Below are positions 33,566-42,609 of a stretch of DNA of 64,000 nucleotides, piece by piece. The stretch's first letter is position 1; each line of letters opens with the position of its first letter. The notes beneath the pieces were generated by a model. It was given only the letters and a program-made list of their open reading frames with translations, searched no databases and was not told the origin of the DNA. Source of the stretch: Burkholderiales bacterium (lineage in GTDB: Bacteria; Pseudomonadota; Gammaproteobacteria; Burkholderiales; WYBJ01); the NCBI GenBank assembly GCA_020848435.1, contig JADLAC010000009.1, positions 185,293-249,292 of the forward strand, in the 5' to 3' direction. The translations under genes and the position numbers were made by a program.

Positions 33566-35218
33566 ATGGCGGATATCACGGGCAATCAAGTTCTCGGCCG
33601 TGCGCTGAAGAACGAAGGCACCAAGGACCTGTTCTTCATCATGGGCGGGCCGATGATCCACGCGGAAACCGCGTGCGCGAACGAAGGCATACGCATGATC
33701 GATGTGCGCCATGAGCAGGCGGCGGCACTGATGGCGCAGGCGTACAGCCGGCTGCGCCAGACGCCCACCGTATGCATGGCGGCGAGCGGTCCCGGCGTAA
33801 TCAACCTCACCACCGGGATCGCGAACGCGTTCATCGACTGTGCGCCGGTGGTCGCAATCGGCGGCTCCAGCGCGATCGCACACTACGGCCGGCAAGTGTT
33901 CCAGGAGATCGACCAGGTCGCGCTGCTCAAGCCCTGCACCAAGTGGTCTGATCGCGTGATCGACATCCGGCGCATTCCGGAGATGGTGAACAACGCCTTC
34001 CAGAAGGCGATGGGCGGCAAGCCGGGCCCGGTTTACCTCGACGTCCCCGCCGACATCCTGTACGGCAAAGTGGCCGAGGAATCGGTCGAGTGGAACCTGA
34101 GCGGCCGGCCGTTGCTCAATGCCCGCCCGCAGGGCGATCCGGCGCGCATCGGCGAGTTGGTCGATGCGCTCGCCAAGGCCGAGCGCCCGATCATCCTCAC
34201 GGGCAGCGGCGTCATCTGGTCGCAGGCCTGGCCCGAGCTGACGCAGCTCGTGGAGAAGGCGGGTATTCCGTTCTATACCACGCCGCAGGGCCGGGGCGTG
34301 CTGCCCGACGATCACGCGCTGTCGTTCCTGTCGATGCGCTCGAGCGCGTTCCGCGAAGCCGATCTCATCCTGATCGTCGGCACGCGGATGAACTACGTCA
34401 TCGGCCACGCCGCGCCGCCCCGCTTTGCCGCCGGGGCGAAGATCGCGCGCATCGACATCGACGCCGACGAGATCGCCACCTCGCCGCGCAAGGTCGACAT
34501 CGGCATCGTCGGCGACTGCAAGGCGGTGCTGCAACAGATCCTCGCCGCCATGCCCGGTCGTATCAACGAGGGCCGCTTCGCCAACTGGCGCAAGCAGCTC
34601 GCCGACGGCGAAACCAGCAAGCGCAAGGAGACCAGCGGCGGCATGGCGATGAACGCGACACCCATTCATCCCTTGCGCTTGTGCGAGGAAGTGAAGAATT
34701 TCATGCGCCGCGACGCCATCCTGGTGGTCGACGGGCAGGAGATCCTCAACTACGGCCGGCAATCGATGCCGACCTTCGTGCCGGCGCACCGGCTCAATTC
34801 AGGCCCGTTCGGCATGATGGGTGTCGGCCTGCCGTTCGGCGTCGGCGCCAAGGTCGCTTGTCCCGACAAGCAGGTCATCGTCGTGCACGGCGACGGCTCC
34901 TTCGGCTTGAACGCGATGGAGCTCGACACGGCCGTGCGGCACAAGATCCCGATCCTGGTCGTGATCAGCTTGAACGGCGGCTGGACCGCGGATCCGAAGC
35001 GCGAAAAGATCGGCCGCGATCTCGGCTTCACGCGCTACGACAAGATGGCCGAGGGACTGGGCTGCTACGGCGAATACGTCGAGAAGCCGGAAGATATCGG
35101 CCCGGCGCTGGTGCGCGCGCAGAAGAAGGTAGACGAGGGCATGGTGGCACTGGTCAATGTCAAGACCGACGACAAGGCACGTGCGCAGACCGTACGCTTC
35201 TCGTCGCATTCGACTTGA
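33566..35218 (+). CDS. ThDP-dependent decarboxylase/lyase (oxalyl-CoA decarboxylase/2-hydroxyacyl-CoA lyase-like)
   Basis: This 550-aa protein has GAGGAG upstream. The catalytic Glu is in DVRHEQAAALMAQAYSR near residue 49, and the ThDP/Mg motif is GDGSFGLNAMELDTAVRH. The fold order (PYR, central, PP) is as in acetolactate synthases. Direct pairing with a class III CoA-transferase suggests a 2-hydroxyacyl- or oxalyl-CoA substrate. The 2-hydroxyacid dehydrogenase at 35336-36289 faces it and could feed the same chemistry. Confidence 0.88.
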   Translation: MADITGNQVLGRALKNEGTKDLFFIMGGPMIHAETACANEGIRMIDVRHEQAAALMAQAYSRLRQTPTVCMAASGPGVINLTTGIANAFIDCAPVVAIGGSSAIAHYGRQVFQEIDQVALLKPCTKWSDRVIDIRRIPEMVNNAFQKAMGGKPGPVYLDVPADILYGKVAEESVEWNLSGRPLLNARPQGDPARIGELVDALAKAERPIILTGSGVIWSQAWPELTQLVEKAGIPFYTTPQGRGVLPDDHALSFLSMRSSAFREADLILIVGTRMNYVIGHAAPPRFAAGAKIARIDIDADEIATSPRKVDIGIVGDCKAVLQQILAAMPGRINEGRFANWRKQLADGETSKRKETSGGMAMNATPIHPLRLCEEVKNFMRRDAILVVDGQEILNYGRQSMPTFVPAHRLNSGPFGMMGVGLPFGVGAKVACPDKQVIVVHGDGSFGLNAMELDTAVRHKIPILVVISLNGGWTADPKREKIGRDLGFTRYDKMAEGLGCYGEYVEKPEDIGPALVRAQKKVDEGMVALVNVKTDDKARAQTVRFSSHST

Positions 35219-35227
35219 TACATCGAT

Positions 35228-35275
35228 CGAGCCGGCCCGCACCAGGCCGGCTCGCTGATACCTCGGTAACCGAGG
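35228..35275. terminator. Double hairpin between convergent genes
   Basis: A perfect 10-bp stem (CGAGCCGGCC, 35228-35237) with a 7-nt loop pairs with 35245-35254. It is followed by a 6-bp stem CCTCGG/CCGAGG (35261-35266 and 35270-35275). There is no T-tract, but the site lies just after the ThDP gene and just after the end of the convergent 2-hydroxyacid dehydrogenase gene, so a bidirectional transcription stop is plausible. Confidence 0.5.
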
Positions 35276-35335
35276 CGAGTTAGCCCTGGCGCAAACGGCG
35301 GCTGACGAGTAGGCATCGGGCCGGCTCCGGGATCG

Positions 35336-36289
35336 TCAGTAACCGCGGGCGCGATCGACCACGGCAGCGAGCGGCTGATCGGCGGCGAAGCGGCGCGCGT
35401 TGGCGACGAAGATCTCGGCCACTGCCGCGGCGCGCTGCGGGTGGCCGCCGCCGATGTGCGGCAATACCAGGATGCCTGGCGTGGTCCAGAACGGATGCGT
35501 CGAGGGCAGCGGCTCCTCGCGATACACGTCGAGCACTGCGCCGGCGATCGTCTTGGCTGTCACCGCCGCGATCAGGTCGGCATCGACGATCAGCGCCCCG
35601 CGCGCGAAATTGAGCAGCCATGCCGTCGGTTTCATCGCCTCGAGCCGACGCGCGTCGATGAAGTTCTCGGTATCGCGGGTCGAGGGCAACAACAGCAGGA
35701 CGAAGTCGGAGGCAGCGAGCACCTCGTCGGTCGCTTCGCTCGCATGGACCTTGTCGATGTACGGCAGCGGCGCGGGCGAGCGCTTGGTGCCGATCACGCG
35801 CATCTCCAGCGCGGCCGCCTTGCGCGCAAGCTCCTGGCCGATCGCCCCCAGGCCGAGTATGCCGAGCGTCTGGCCAGCGAGCGGCACGGACATGCGCCGG
35901 GTCCAGCGGCTCTCGCGTTGGTCGAGCGCGCACGCCATGTACGGCTTGGTGAGGTGGAACAACGCACCGAGGATGTTCTCCGGCATGGAGGTGCGGTGCG
36001 AGCCGCGTGCGCAGCACAGGGTCGTGTCGACACGCAAATCCGGCGACGCGAGCCAGGCGTCGACCCCCGCGGTCACCGCCTGAATCCAGCGCAGGCGCGG
36101 CATGCGAGCGAGCACGCCGTCGGGGCGCCACGCCAGCAGCACCTCGGTACGCGCCGCGAGCGCGTCGGGGATGGCGGCGTCGAGCTTCAAGCCGTGGAAT
36201 TCGAACCGATCGATCAGTCCCGCCTGCGCCAGAGCCTGCTCGTATACCTTCCAGTCATTCGTCCACACGACGCAGACAGGCTTGCTCAT
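35336..36289 (-). CDS. D-isomer 2-hydroxyacid dehydrogenase (GhrA-like)
   Basis: This 317-aa protein has the NAD(P)-binding motif LGILGLGAIGQELARKA, the catalytic Arg region LNFARGALIVDADL and the His in LPHIGGGHP. It resembles glyoxylate/hydroxypyruvate reductases. It runs convergently with the ThDP-lyase gene and shares the hairpin-containing 117-nt gap with it. It may reduce a 2-oxoacid or oxidise a 2-hydroxyacid for the CoA-transferase/ThDP pair; this is context only. Confidence 0.9.
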   Translation of the reverse strand: MSKPVCVVWTNDWKVYEQALAQAGLIDRFEFHGLKLDAAIPDALAARTEVLLAWRPDGVLARMPRLRWIQAVTAGVDAWLASPDLRVDTTLCCARGSHRTSMPENILGALFHLTKPYMACALDQRESRWTRRMSVPLAGQTLGILGLGAIGQELARKAAALEMRVIGTKRSPAPLPYIDKVHASEATDEVLAASDFVLLLLPSTRDTENFIDARRLEAMKPTAWLLNFARGALIVDADLIAAVTAKTIAGAVLDVYREEPLPSTHPFWTTPGILVLPHIGGGHPQRAAAVAEIFVANARRFAADQPLAAVVDRARGY

Positions 36290-36537
36290 CGCTCGATCCT
36301 CGGAGAAATGTGATTACCGGTGCTGCCCGATCGGTCGCGCGCCCCGCGACGCGAAGTCCCGGGTCGCCGGCACGGGGACGCCGTAGGGTTACTGGTTACC
36401 GAACACCTCGGCGGCTGCGCGCAAGCGGGCGATGATATACCGCCGGACGGCAATTGTTGCGCCAGGTCAAAGAATTCCCCATCCCACGGGAGTACAAGTG
36501 CAGGCACGTCCACATTGGCTCACATTCGGAGGAGATC

Positions 36538-36729
36538 ATGGACGTCTTTCCCGCGTTGGTGACCTTGGCGGCGCTCGCCGCCGTATACGCACTCGTATCC
36601 GGAATCTGCGCGACGGTCGCGGACGGTAAAGTTCGAGGGCTCAACAGCAACCAGTGGATGTTCCGGCGCGTAGGATTTCAGGCCGTCGCGATCGCCCTGC
36701 TGCTGTTCGCGATGGTCGTTGTCCACTGA
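36538..36729 (+). CDS. Small two-helix membrane protein, HIG1-like
   Basis: This 63-aa protein has a strong GGAGGAG site ahead of the ATG. It has two hydrophobic helices (about residues 3-24 and 46-62) with a short polar loop (DGKVRGLNSNQWMFRR). The MxRRVxFQ pattern before helix 2 matches bacterial HIG1/twin-transmembrane proteins, which associate with respiratory complexes such as cytochrome oxidase. It stands alone between two minus-strand genes. Confidence 0.65.
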   Translation: MDVFPALVTLAALAAVYALVSGICATVADGKVRGLNSNQWMFRRVGFQAVAIALLLFAMVVVH

Positions 36730-36873
36730 GCAGGCGTCTCGCCCAGCGCCGGGCCGAGCGCGCAGTCGGCTGCGACGCCGATTGGGCTGGCGGCGCTAAC
36801 ACGCGTCGGAGGTGTCGTTCGGACCGCTTCAGCGCGCTAGGCGGATCAGCGCGCCGATGGTGGCTACGAGCCC

Positions 36874-37236
36874 TCAGGGCCCGATGCAGTCGCGCCCGCG
36901 ATCCTGGAACGAGCAGCTATTCTCCTGGATGTGACCCGGATAGTGCTGCTCGAACGCACGGCATAGCTCGGGCTTCGACAGCCACTCGCCTGCGGCGGTG
37001 GTGAACAGTGCCGCCGCGATAGGCGTCTCGCGCCGCTGATAGCACTCCAGCAATTCGACTTGCCGTGGCTCGATCGCGTTGCGCCGCAGGTGCTCGATCA
37101 AACCGCAGATCGTGTCGGAGAAATAGCTCTTGAACTCCTCGCCTTCGGCGAAAATTCGGATGCGTGCTTCGTAGGTATAGGGCAGGCTGCGGTCGTACTT
37201 CGACCTGGGCCCGAGCAGTTTGGCGAGCAATCCCAT
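36874..37236 (-). CDS. Hypothetical 120-aa protein
   Basis: The ATG at 37236 begins MGLLAKLLGPRSKYDRSLPY. The protein is soluble-looking with several Cys residues (CGLIEHL, LLECYQRRE, LCRAFEQHYPGH) and a Cys-rich tail (SCSFQDRGRDC). No family was recognised. It follows the AGPS-like gene on the same strand after 47 nt and may share its transcript. Confidence 0.6.
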   Translation of the reverse strand: MGLLAKLLGPRSKYDRSLPYTYEARIRIFAEGEEFKSYFSDTICGLIEHLRRNAIEPRQVELLECYQRRETPIAAALFTTAAGEWLSKPELCRAFEQHYPGHIQENSCSFQDRGRDCIGP

Positions 37237-37283
37237 GGCGGCCTCGTTGCAACGGCGATCGTCGTATGTCGGCGGACCTTGCG

Positions 37284-38891
37284 TCAGACGTCGATCAGCA
37301 CGCCCGGGTTGAGCACGCCGGCGGGATCGAGCGCCTTTTTCGCCGCCTTGAGCGCGCGGGCGAATCCCTCCGGACGCTGCCGGTCGTACCACGGGCGATG
37401 ATCGCGCCCGACCGCATGGTGGTGCGTGATCGTAGCGCCGTTGTTGACGAACGCTTCGCCGGCCGCCGCCTTGATCTCGTTCCAGTGCGCGATCATGTCC
37501 TTGGTGTTCGACGGGCCCTGCACCGTGTAGTAGGGCGCCGGGCCGTCGGGATAGACGTGGGTGAAGCGGCAGGCCACGGTGCCGCGGCCGAACACCCTGT
37601 TGGCGGCGTCCTGCAGGGCCGTGGTGACCTTGTGATGAAACTCGGGAAAGCGATCCCAGGTGATCGCCGTCTCGCAGGTGGTCGAGAACACGCCGAGGCT
37701 CACCAGCAGTTCGCGATGATAAGGCCCGAGCACGAACGCATCGCGCCACGCGCCGGTCTTGCCTTTGCGGGTGACGCTGGCGTCGTCGGTGGTCAAGCCG
37801 GCGTTCTCGGGGACGCGCCCGCCGTGATCGCTGCAACACTCCAGTGCGCGCTTCATCCAGGCATCGAGCGGATGATCGGCCGATTCGAAGCCCAGCACCA
37901 GAATCGCTTCCGTGCCGTCGCCCGCGCCGCTGATCTGGGCTTGCACCGGATCGAGCAGGCGGCAGTTGGTCGGATAGAGCGCGATCTGGGTGATCTTGCG
38001 CACGGCCTCGCTCGCACGCGCCATATCGGGAAAGCTCACCGATGCGTTGGCCCGAAAGCGCGGCCGATCCTGGAGCCGCATCCAGGCCGAGGTGATGATG
38101 CCGAGTATGCCCTCGGAGCCGATGTACATCCGGTCGGGGCTGGGGCCCGCGCCGGAGCCAGGCAAGCGGAAGCTTTCATCGATGCCCGAGGGCGTGACCA
38201 CGCGCAACGACTCGACCAGGTCGTCGATATGCGTATACAGCGTCGCGAAATGCCCGCCCGAGCGCGTGGCGATCCAGCCGCCGAGGGTCGAGAACTCGAA
38301 CGACTGCGGAAAGTGGCGCAAGGATAGCCCGTGCGGGCGCAGTTGCGCTTCCAGGTGTGGGCCGTACACGCCCGCCTGGATGCGGGCCGCGCGCGACGTG
38401 CGGTCGAGCTCCAGCACCTGGTCGAGATGCTTCAGATCGATGCTCACCGCGCCCCGGTAACGATCGTCGAGGGGCACCTCGACTCCGCCCACCACGCTCG
38501 AGCCGCCGCCATAGGGGATCGCGACGATGCGCTGATCGCTGCACCAGTCGAGCAAGGCGGCGACATCGGCCTCGGTGCGCGGGAACGCGACCTGATCGGG
38601 CGGATTGGAGAATTCGCCCCGGAACGCGCGCAGCGTGTCGCGTAGGTTCTTGCCGTAGGTGTGGCTCGCGCGCTCCCAGGGATCCTCGCTGCACAGCGCG
38701 GCCAGGGCGGCCGGCGGGCGCACCCGCGGCGCGCGCAGGCTGATCTGGTCGATCGGCGGCGGCGGCGTGACCTTGGCCGCGGCCAGACCGAAGCGCTTTG
38801 TCATGTCGGCTACGACCTGACTCGTCTGCTCGGCATTGAGCCCGCCGCCCACCACGCCCCAACCGTAGTACTTGCGCCGCCCCTGGTTCAT
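37284..38891 (-). CDS. FAD-dependent oxidase, alkyldihydroxyacetonephosphate synthase (AGPS)-like
   Basis: This 535-aa protein has the PCMH-type FAD domain (IPYGGGSSVVGG; GVYGPHLEAQL; GGWIATRSGGHFATLYTHID; GSEGILGIIT) and the AGPS hallmark HHHAVG in the C-terminal cap domain. The start at 38891 opens MNQGRRKYYGWG, a typical AGPS N-terminus, with GGGAG upstream. In eukaryotes AGPS makes the ether bond of plasmalogens; bacterial homologues are mostly unassigned. No other ether-lipid gene lies nearby. Confidence 0.88.
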   Translation of the reverse strand: MNQGRRKYYGWGVVGGGLNAEQTSQVVADMTKRFGLAAAKVTPPPPIDQISLRAPRVRPPAALAALCSEDPWERASHTYGKNLRDTLRAFRGEFSNPPDQVAFPRTEADVAALLDWCSDQRIVAIPYGGGSSVVGGVEVPLDDRYRGAVSIDLKHLDQVLELDRTSRAARIQAGVYGPHLEAQLRPHGLSLRHFPQSFEFSTLGGWIATRSGGHFATLYTHIDDLVESLRVVTPSGIDESFRLPGSGAGPSPDRMYIGSEGILGIITSAWMRLQDRPRFRANASVSFPDMARASEAVRKITQIALYPTNCRLLDPVQAQISGAGDGTEAILVLGFESADHPLDAWMKRALECCSDHGGRVPENAGLTTDDASVTRKGKTGAWRDAFVLGPYHRELLVSLGVFSTTCETAITWDRFPEFHHKVTTALQDAANRVFGRGTVACRFTHVYPDGPAPYYTVQGPSNTKDMIAHWNEIKAAAGEAFVNNGATITHHHAVGRDHRPWYDRQRPEGFARALKAAKKALDPAGVLNPGVLIDV

Positions 38892-39235
38892 GATCGTCAC
38901 TCCCTGAAATCGCGAGTCGCGAAGAAAGCGCTGCCGCGGCCCCGGTTCGTGTGCGGAGCCTCGCGCCCACCCGCGGCGCGCGGCCGGTCTTGATGCATGC
39001 ACGTACAGCACACTCGATCTGGCAAGAGCGCGTGCCGCCGCTCGATTCTCACCCCGAGCTTGCGCCAGATCAAGGACGCGGGCGGCGCAGCGGTGAGGCC
39101 GGGCTTGATGCAGGTCAAGAAAATCGGCTGCGCCCCCTTGGTAGCATTGGCCGCCGCTCGCGCCGCAGGGGTGCGCGCGCGGGGCGCTCGAGCTGTTCGG
39201 GCGCCGTTGCGATGGCAAAACGACGACCAGAGACG
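38892..39235. other. Divergent intergenic region with a possible 43-aa ORF (39108-39239)
   Basis: These 344 nt separate the divergent AGPS-like and radical SAM genes and probably hold both promoters; no clear consensus match was seen. A 43-codon plus-strand ORF at 39108 has GGTGAGG upstream and ends in ATGA overlap with the radical SAM start. Its composition (Ala/Arg-rich) is close to what random GC-rich frames give. Confidence 0.35.
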
Positions 39236-40414
39236 ATGAGCGCCACCATCCACACGAACCACGCTGCGGCCGACGCCCGCGCAAGCGCCGGCGCCTCGGC
39301 AACCGAGGCGATCATCGGCGGCCGGGTCGAGCTGCAACTGCTGACCACGCTCAAGTGCAACCTCAAGTGCACCTATTGCTCGCTCGGCGTGGGTGACGTG
39401 CTCGGCTCGCAAACCGAGCTCAAGTACGATATCGAGCAGCTCGCCGCGTTCGCCGAACGCCACCTTCGCGACAAGGAGGTCTACATCACCTTCTATGGCG
39501 GGGAGCCGACGCTCAACCGGCGCATGATCGAAGCGGTGATGCTGCGCTTCCCTACGTTTCGCTTCCAGTTGCAGACCAACGGCACGCTGCTCGACAGCCT
39601 GCCCGACCATGTGCTGAGCCGCTTGTCGAACGTCCTCGTCTCCATCGACGGCGGCCAGCAGACGACGGACGGCTTCCGCGGCCGCGGCGTATGGCGCCAG
39701 GTGCACAGGAACGTCGCGCGCGTGCGCCCGCGCCTGGGCGGCAGCGTGACCGCGCGCGTCACCTGGAGCAGTCCGGATACGACCTTCGAGGAATTCGACG
39801 CGCTCGCCGAGCACTTCGACTATCTCTACTGGCAGTTCGTCGCCGGCGAGTCCTATGGCGAGGATGCGCTGCGCAAGCGCGAAGCGGTGCTCGAGCGCCT
39901 GATCGCGGCCTTCTTCGAGCGTACCGACCGGCTCTATCCGCTGATTCCGATCATGGGCATGGTGCGCAACAAGGTGCTGCCGAGCCGGGTGCACGAGCTG
40001 TATGCCGGCTTGACGCAATGCCGGGTGTCGACCCACATCCTGAACGTCATGCCCGACGGCAAGATCTTCCCGTGCCCGGACATGATGTATCTGCCCGAGA
40101 TGCAAATGGGCGAGATCCAGGGCAACTGGCTGCGAAGAAGCCCGCTGCAGCCCCATCCGGCGATGCCTTGTCCGAGTTGCGAGGCGTATGCATGGTGTCG
40201 CGGCAATTGCATGAAGAACCTCTACCTCGGCTACGTGCGCAAGGACGATCGCTACCGCCGCAACGTCGTCGAGCCGATCTGCGATCTGATCCGCTTCATG
40301 GGCCGCGCGATCGACCGGCACGATCCCCGGCGCTGGTTCGCGGCCCTGCCGCTGCGCGTGCGCCGCAGCCTCACCGACTGCGAAGTGTACGAATACGTTG
40401 AAATCATGCCCTAG
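39236..40414 (+). CDS. Radical SAM/SPASM protein (peptide-maturase-like)
   Basis: This 392-aa protein uses ATG 39236; 39212 is an alternative. The motif CNLKCTYCSLG gives the C-x3-C-x2-C [4Fe-4S] site, with YGGEPTLN and LQTNGTLLD following as usual. The C-terminal Cys set (LTQCRVST, GKIFPCPDM, CPSCEAYAWCRGNC) is of SPASM type. Such enzymes usually modify peptides or proteins. It overlaps the next radical SAM gene by 17 nt, so the two are probably coupled and may act on the same target. Confidence 0.88.
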   Translation: MSATIHTNHAAADARASAGASATEAIIGGRVELQLLTTLKCNLKCTYCSLGVGDVLGSQTELKYDIEQLAAFAERHLRDKEVYITFYGGEPTLNRRMIEAVMLRFPTFRFQLQTNGTLLDSLPDHVLSRLSNVLVSIDGGQQTTDGFRGRGVWRQVHRNVARVRPRLGGSVTARVTWSSPDTTFEEFDALAEHFDYLYWQFVAGESYGEDALRKREAVLERLIAAFFERTDRLYPLIPIMGMVRNKVLPSRVHELYAGLTQCRVSTHILNVMPDGKIFPCPDMMYLPEMQMGEIQGNWLRRSPLQPHPAMPCPSCEAYAWCRGNCMKNLYLGYVRKDDRYRRNVVEPICDLIRFMGRAIDRHDPRRWFAALPLRVRRSLTDCEVYEYVEIMP

Positions 40415-41807
40415 CGCGAGCGCACCGGCCGATCCAGCGCGCTGCTCGCGGCCGCCGGCACCGTTTAGTGTCATGGCGAAGCCGATCGGGCCGATCTGCA
40501 ATCTCGCTTGCGAGTATTGCTACTACCTCGACAAGAAGCGTCAGTTTCCGCGCCGCCAGCGCTTTCGCATGCGCGACGATGTGCTCGAGCGCTTCGTGCG
40601 CGAGTACATCGAGAGCCAGGCCGGCCCCGAGGTGAGCTTTGCCTGGCAAGGCGGCGAGCCGACGCTGCTCGGCTTGCCGTTCTTCGAGCGCGTGATCGAG
40701 CTCCAGCAGCGCTACGCGGGCCGCAAGCGGATCAGCAACGCGCTTCAGACCAACGGCACCCGCCTCGACGACGACTGGTGCCGATTCTTGCACCGCCATC
40801 GCTTCCTGGTCGGCATCAGCCTGGACGGCCCGCGCGAGCTGCACGACACCTACCGCTACGACCAACGCGGACGAGGCTCCTGGGATCGCGTGATGGCAGG
40901 GCTCGCCCTGCTCAAGCGGCACCGCGTCGAGCACAACATCCTGACCGTCGTGCAGCGGCGAAACGCCGCGCATCCGCTCGCGGTCTACCGCTTTCTGCGC
41001 GACAGCGGCGCACGCTTCATGCAGTTCATCCCCTTGGTGGAACGGCTCGTGCCGCCGAGCCATGGCGCGCGCTCGACACTGGCGCCGCCACCGGGTCCGG
41101 ATGCATCGCAGGATGGCGTTGTTGCTGGTACGCAAACAGCCGCGCTCGCCCCGCAGAGCGTCAGCGCGGAACAGTGGGGGGCGTTCCTTTGCACGATCTT
41201 CGATGAATGGGTGCGGCGCGACGTGGGGCGCGTGTTCGTGCAGCAGTTCGATACCGCGCTCAACCAATGGCTCGGGCTCGGATCGACCTTGTGCGTGTTC
41301 GCCGAGACCTGCGGGCGCGCGCTCGTCATCGAGCACGACGGCGGCGTCTATGCGTGCGACCACTACGTCTATCCGCGCTGGCGCTTGGGCAATATCGCGG
41401 ATGCATCGCTCGCGCACCTGGTCGAGCTGCCGGAGCAACGCCGCTTCGGGGAGGCGAAGCGCGCAACCTTGCCGCGGCGCTGCCTGGAGTGCACGGTGCG
41501 CTTTGCTTGCGGCGGCGATTGCCCGCGCCATCGCTTCGTGGCGCCGGCCGATGGGGATCATCCGCTGAGCTATCTGTGCGCGGGCTACCGGCGGTTCTTC
41601 CGCCATATCGATGCACCGATGAAGCGCATGGCCGAGCTGGTCCGCAGCGGCCGGCCCGCGGCTGAGATCATGCGCCCCGAGACCCGCGGCGCACGACCGC
41701 ACGCGCCCTCGCCCGCCGCCGTCAAGCTAGGCCGTAACGCGGCTTGCCCGTGCGGCAGCGGGCGGAAGTTCAAGCACTGCTGTGGCGGCGCCGCGGCCTC
41801 GGCGTGA
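40398..41807 (+). CDS. anSME-like radical SAM/SPASM maturase with C-terminal SEC-C zinc motif
   Basis: The N-terminus APFSVMAKPIGPICNLACEY is typical of anaerobic sulfatase-maturating enzymes and supports the upstream start at 40398. CNLACEYCYYL is the radical SAM site; AWQGGEPTLLG and LQTNGTRLDDDW follow. SPASM Cys lie at CRALVIEHD-like and CLECTVRFACGGDCP sites. Residues near the end (GRNAACPCGSGRKFKHCC) form a SEC-C motif. No sulfatase gene is in the window, so the target is unknown. The protein is 469 aa. Confidence 0.88.
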   Translation: MKSCPSASAPADPARCSRPPAPFSVMAKPIGPICNLACEYCYYLDKKRQFPRRQRFRMRDDVLERFVREYIESQAGPEVSFAWQGGEPTLLGLPFFERVIELQQRYAGRKRISNALQTNGTRLDDDWCRFLHRHRFLVGISLDGPRELHDTYRYDQRGRGSWDRVMAGLALLKRHRVEHNILTVVQRRNAAHPLAVYRFLRDSGARFMQFIPLVERLVPPSHGARSTLAPPPGPDASQDGVVAGTQTAALAPQSVSAEQWGAFLCTIFDEWVRRDVGRVFVQQFDTALNQWLGLGSTLCVFAETCGRALVIEHDGGVYACDHYVYPRWRLGNIADASLAHLVELPEQRRFGEAKRATLPRRCLECTVRFACGGDCPRHRFVAPADGDHPLSYLCAGYRRFFRHIDAPMKRMAELVRSGRPAAEIMRPETRGARPHAPSPAAVKLGRNAACPCGSGRKFKHCCGGAAASA

Positions 41808-41996
41808 CGCACGTCATGGACGGAGACGCTACGCGGCGCGTGCTGCCGTGCGAGCAATCTGAAGGTATCCTTCACCCAAGCGACGGGAACGGGCTCGGGA
41901 CTGCGATCATTGACTGATGCTCGCCCCGCGCGCGCCTGCGGGGGCGCAGCCCTCATGCACCTGTTCGAAGACTCGTCACTCAAGCGGAGAAGATGA

Positions 41997-42503
41997 ATGA
42001 GCGATAACAATGAAGAGCTGGGCGTACTGAGCCGCGCGAACGGCCGCCTGCACGGGCGGCTCGAACGTTTCATCGAGCACGACCAGGAAGCGGTATGGCG
42101 GATGCTGACCTCGCCCGAGTTACTGGCGCAGTGGTTGGCCCCCGGCACGATCGAGTTACGCCAGGGCGGAGCCGCCAAGCTCAATTTCACCGACAGCGGC
42201 ACGGTGATCGACAGTAGCGTCACGGCGATCGAAGCGCCAAGGCTCATCGAATACTCCTGGAGCAGTCCCGGCGAGCCGGCGCGTCCGGTGCGCTGGGAAG
42301 CGCAGCCGGCGGCGGGCGGGACGCGCCTCACGCTCACCGTCAGCGTGCCCGAGAACGAGGACATCGCCCGCGCTTGCGCCGGGTGGGAGGCGCACTTGAT
42401 GATGCTGCTCGCTGCGATCGAAGGCGTGCCGATGAAGTTTCCGTTCGAGCGCTTCAAGTCTACGCGCGAAGCGTACAAGGCCAAGCTGGCTGCATTGAGC
42501 TGA
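41997..42503 (+). CDS. SRPBCC (AHSA1-like) domain protein
   Basis: This 168-aa protein has an ATG following GGAGAAG. The sequence RLERFIEHDQEAVWRMLTSP opens the START-like helix-grip fold, and LLAQWLAPGTIELRQGG and LIEYSWSS are characteristic of the activator-of-Hsp90 (AHSA1) type. Members bind hydrophobic ligands or act as small cyclases. It stands 106 nt before a 2-hydroxyacid dehydrogenase gene. The 189 nt before it hold a GC hairpin-like stretch but no gene. Confidence 0.82.
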   Translation: MSDNNEELGVLSRANGRLHGRLERFIEHDQEAVWRMLTSPELLAQWLAPGTIELRQGGAAKLNFTDSGTVIDSSVTAIEAPRLIEYSWSSPGEPARPVRWEAQPAAGGTRLTLTVSVPENEDIARACAGWEAHLMMLLAAIEGVPMKFPFERFKSTREAYKAKLAALS

Positions 42504-42609
42504 GCCCCGCTGCGGTAGCGGCGCTGTTCCCTCGCGAGCCGAGCTTGCGTCCGGCGCGGACTGCACGCGCCGCCGCCGTCGTATCTCGCCCTAGCCTACG
42601 GAGTTGTCA

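Noticed and set aside
38897..40501. 534-aa minus-strand frame opposite the radical SAM genes
   Set aside because: Antisense of two motif-rich radical SAM genes.
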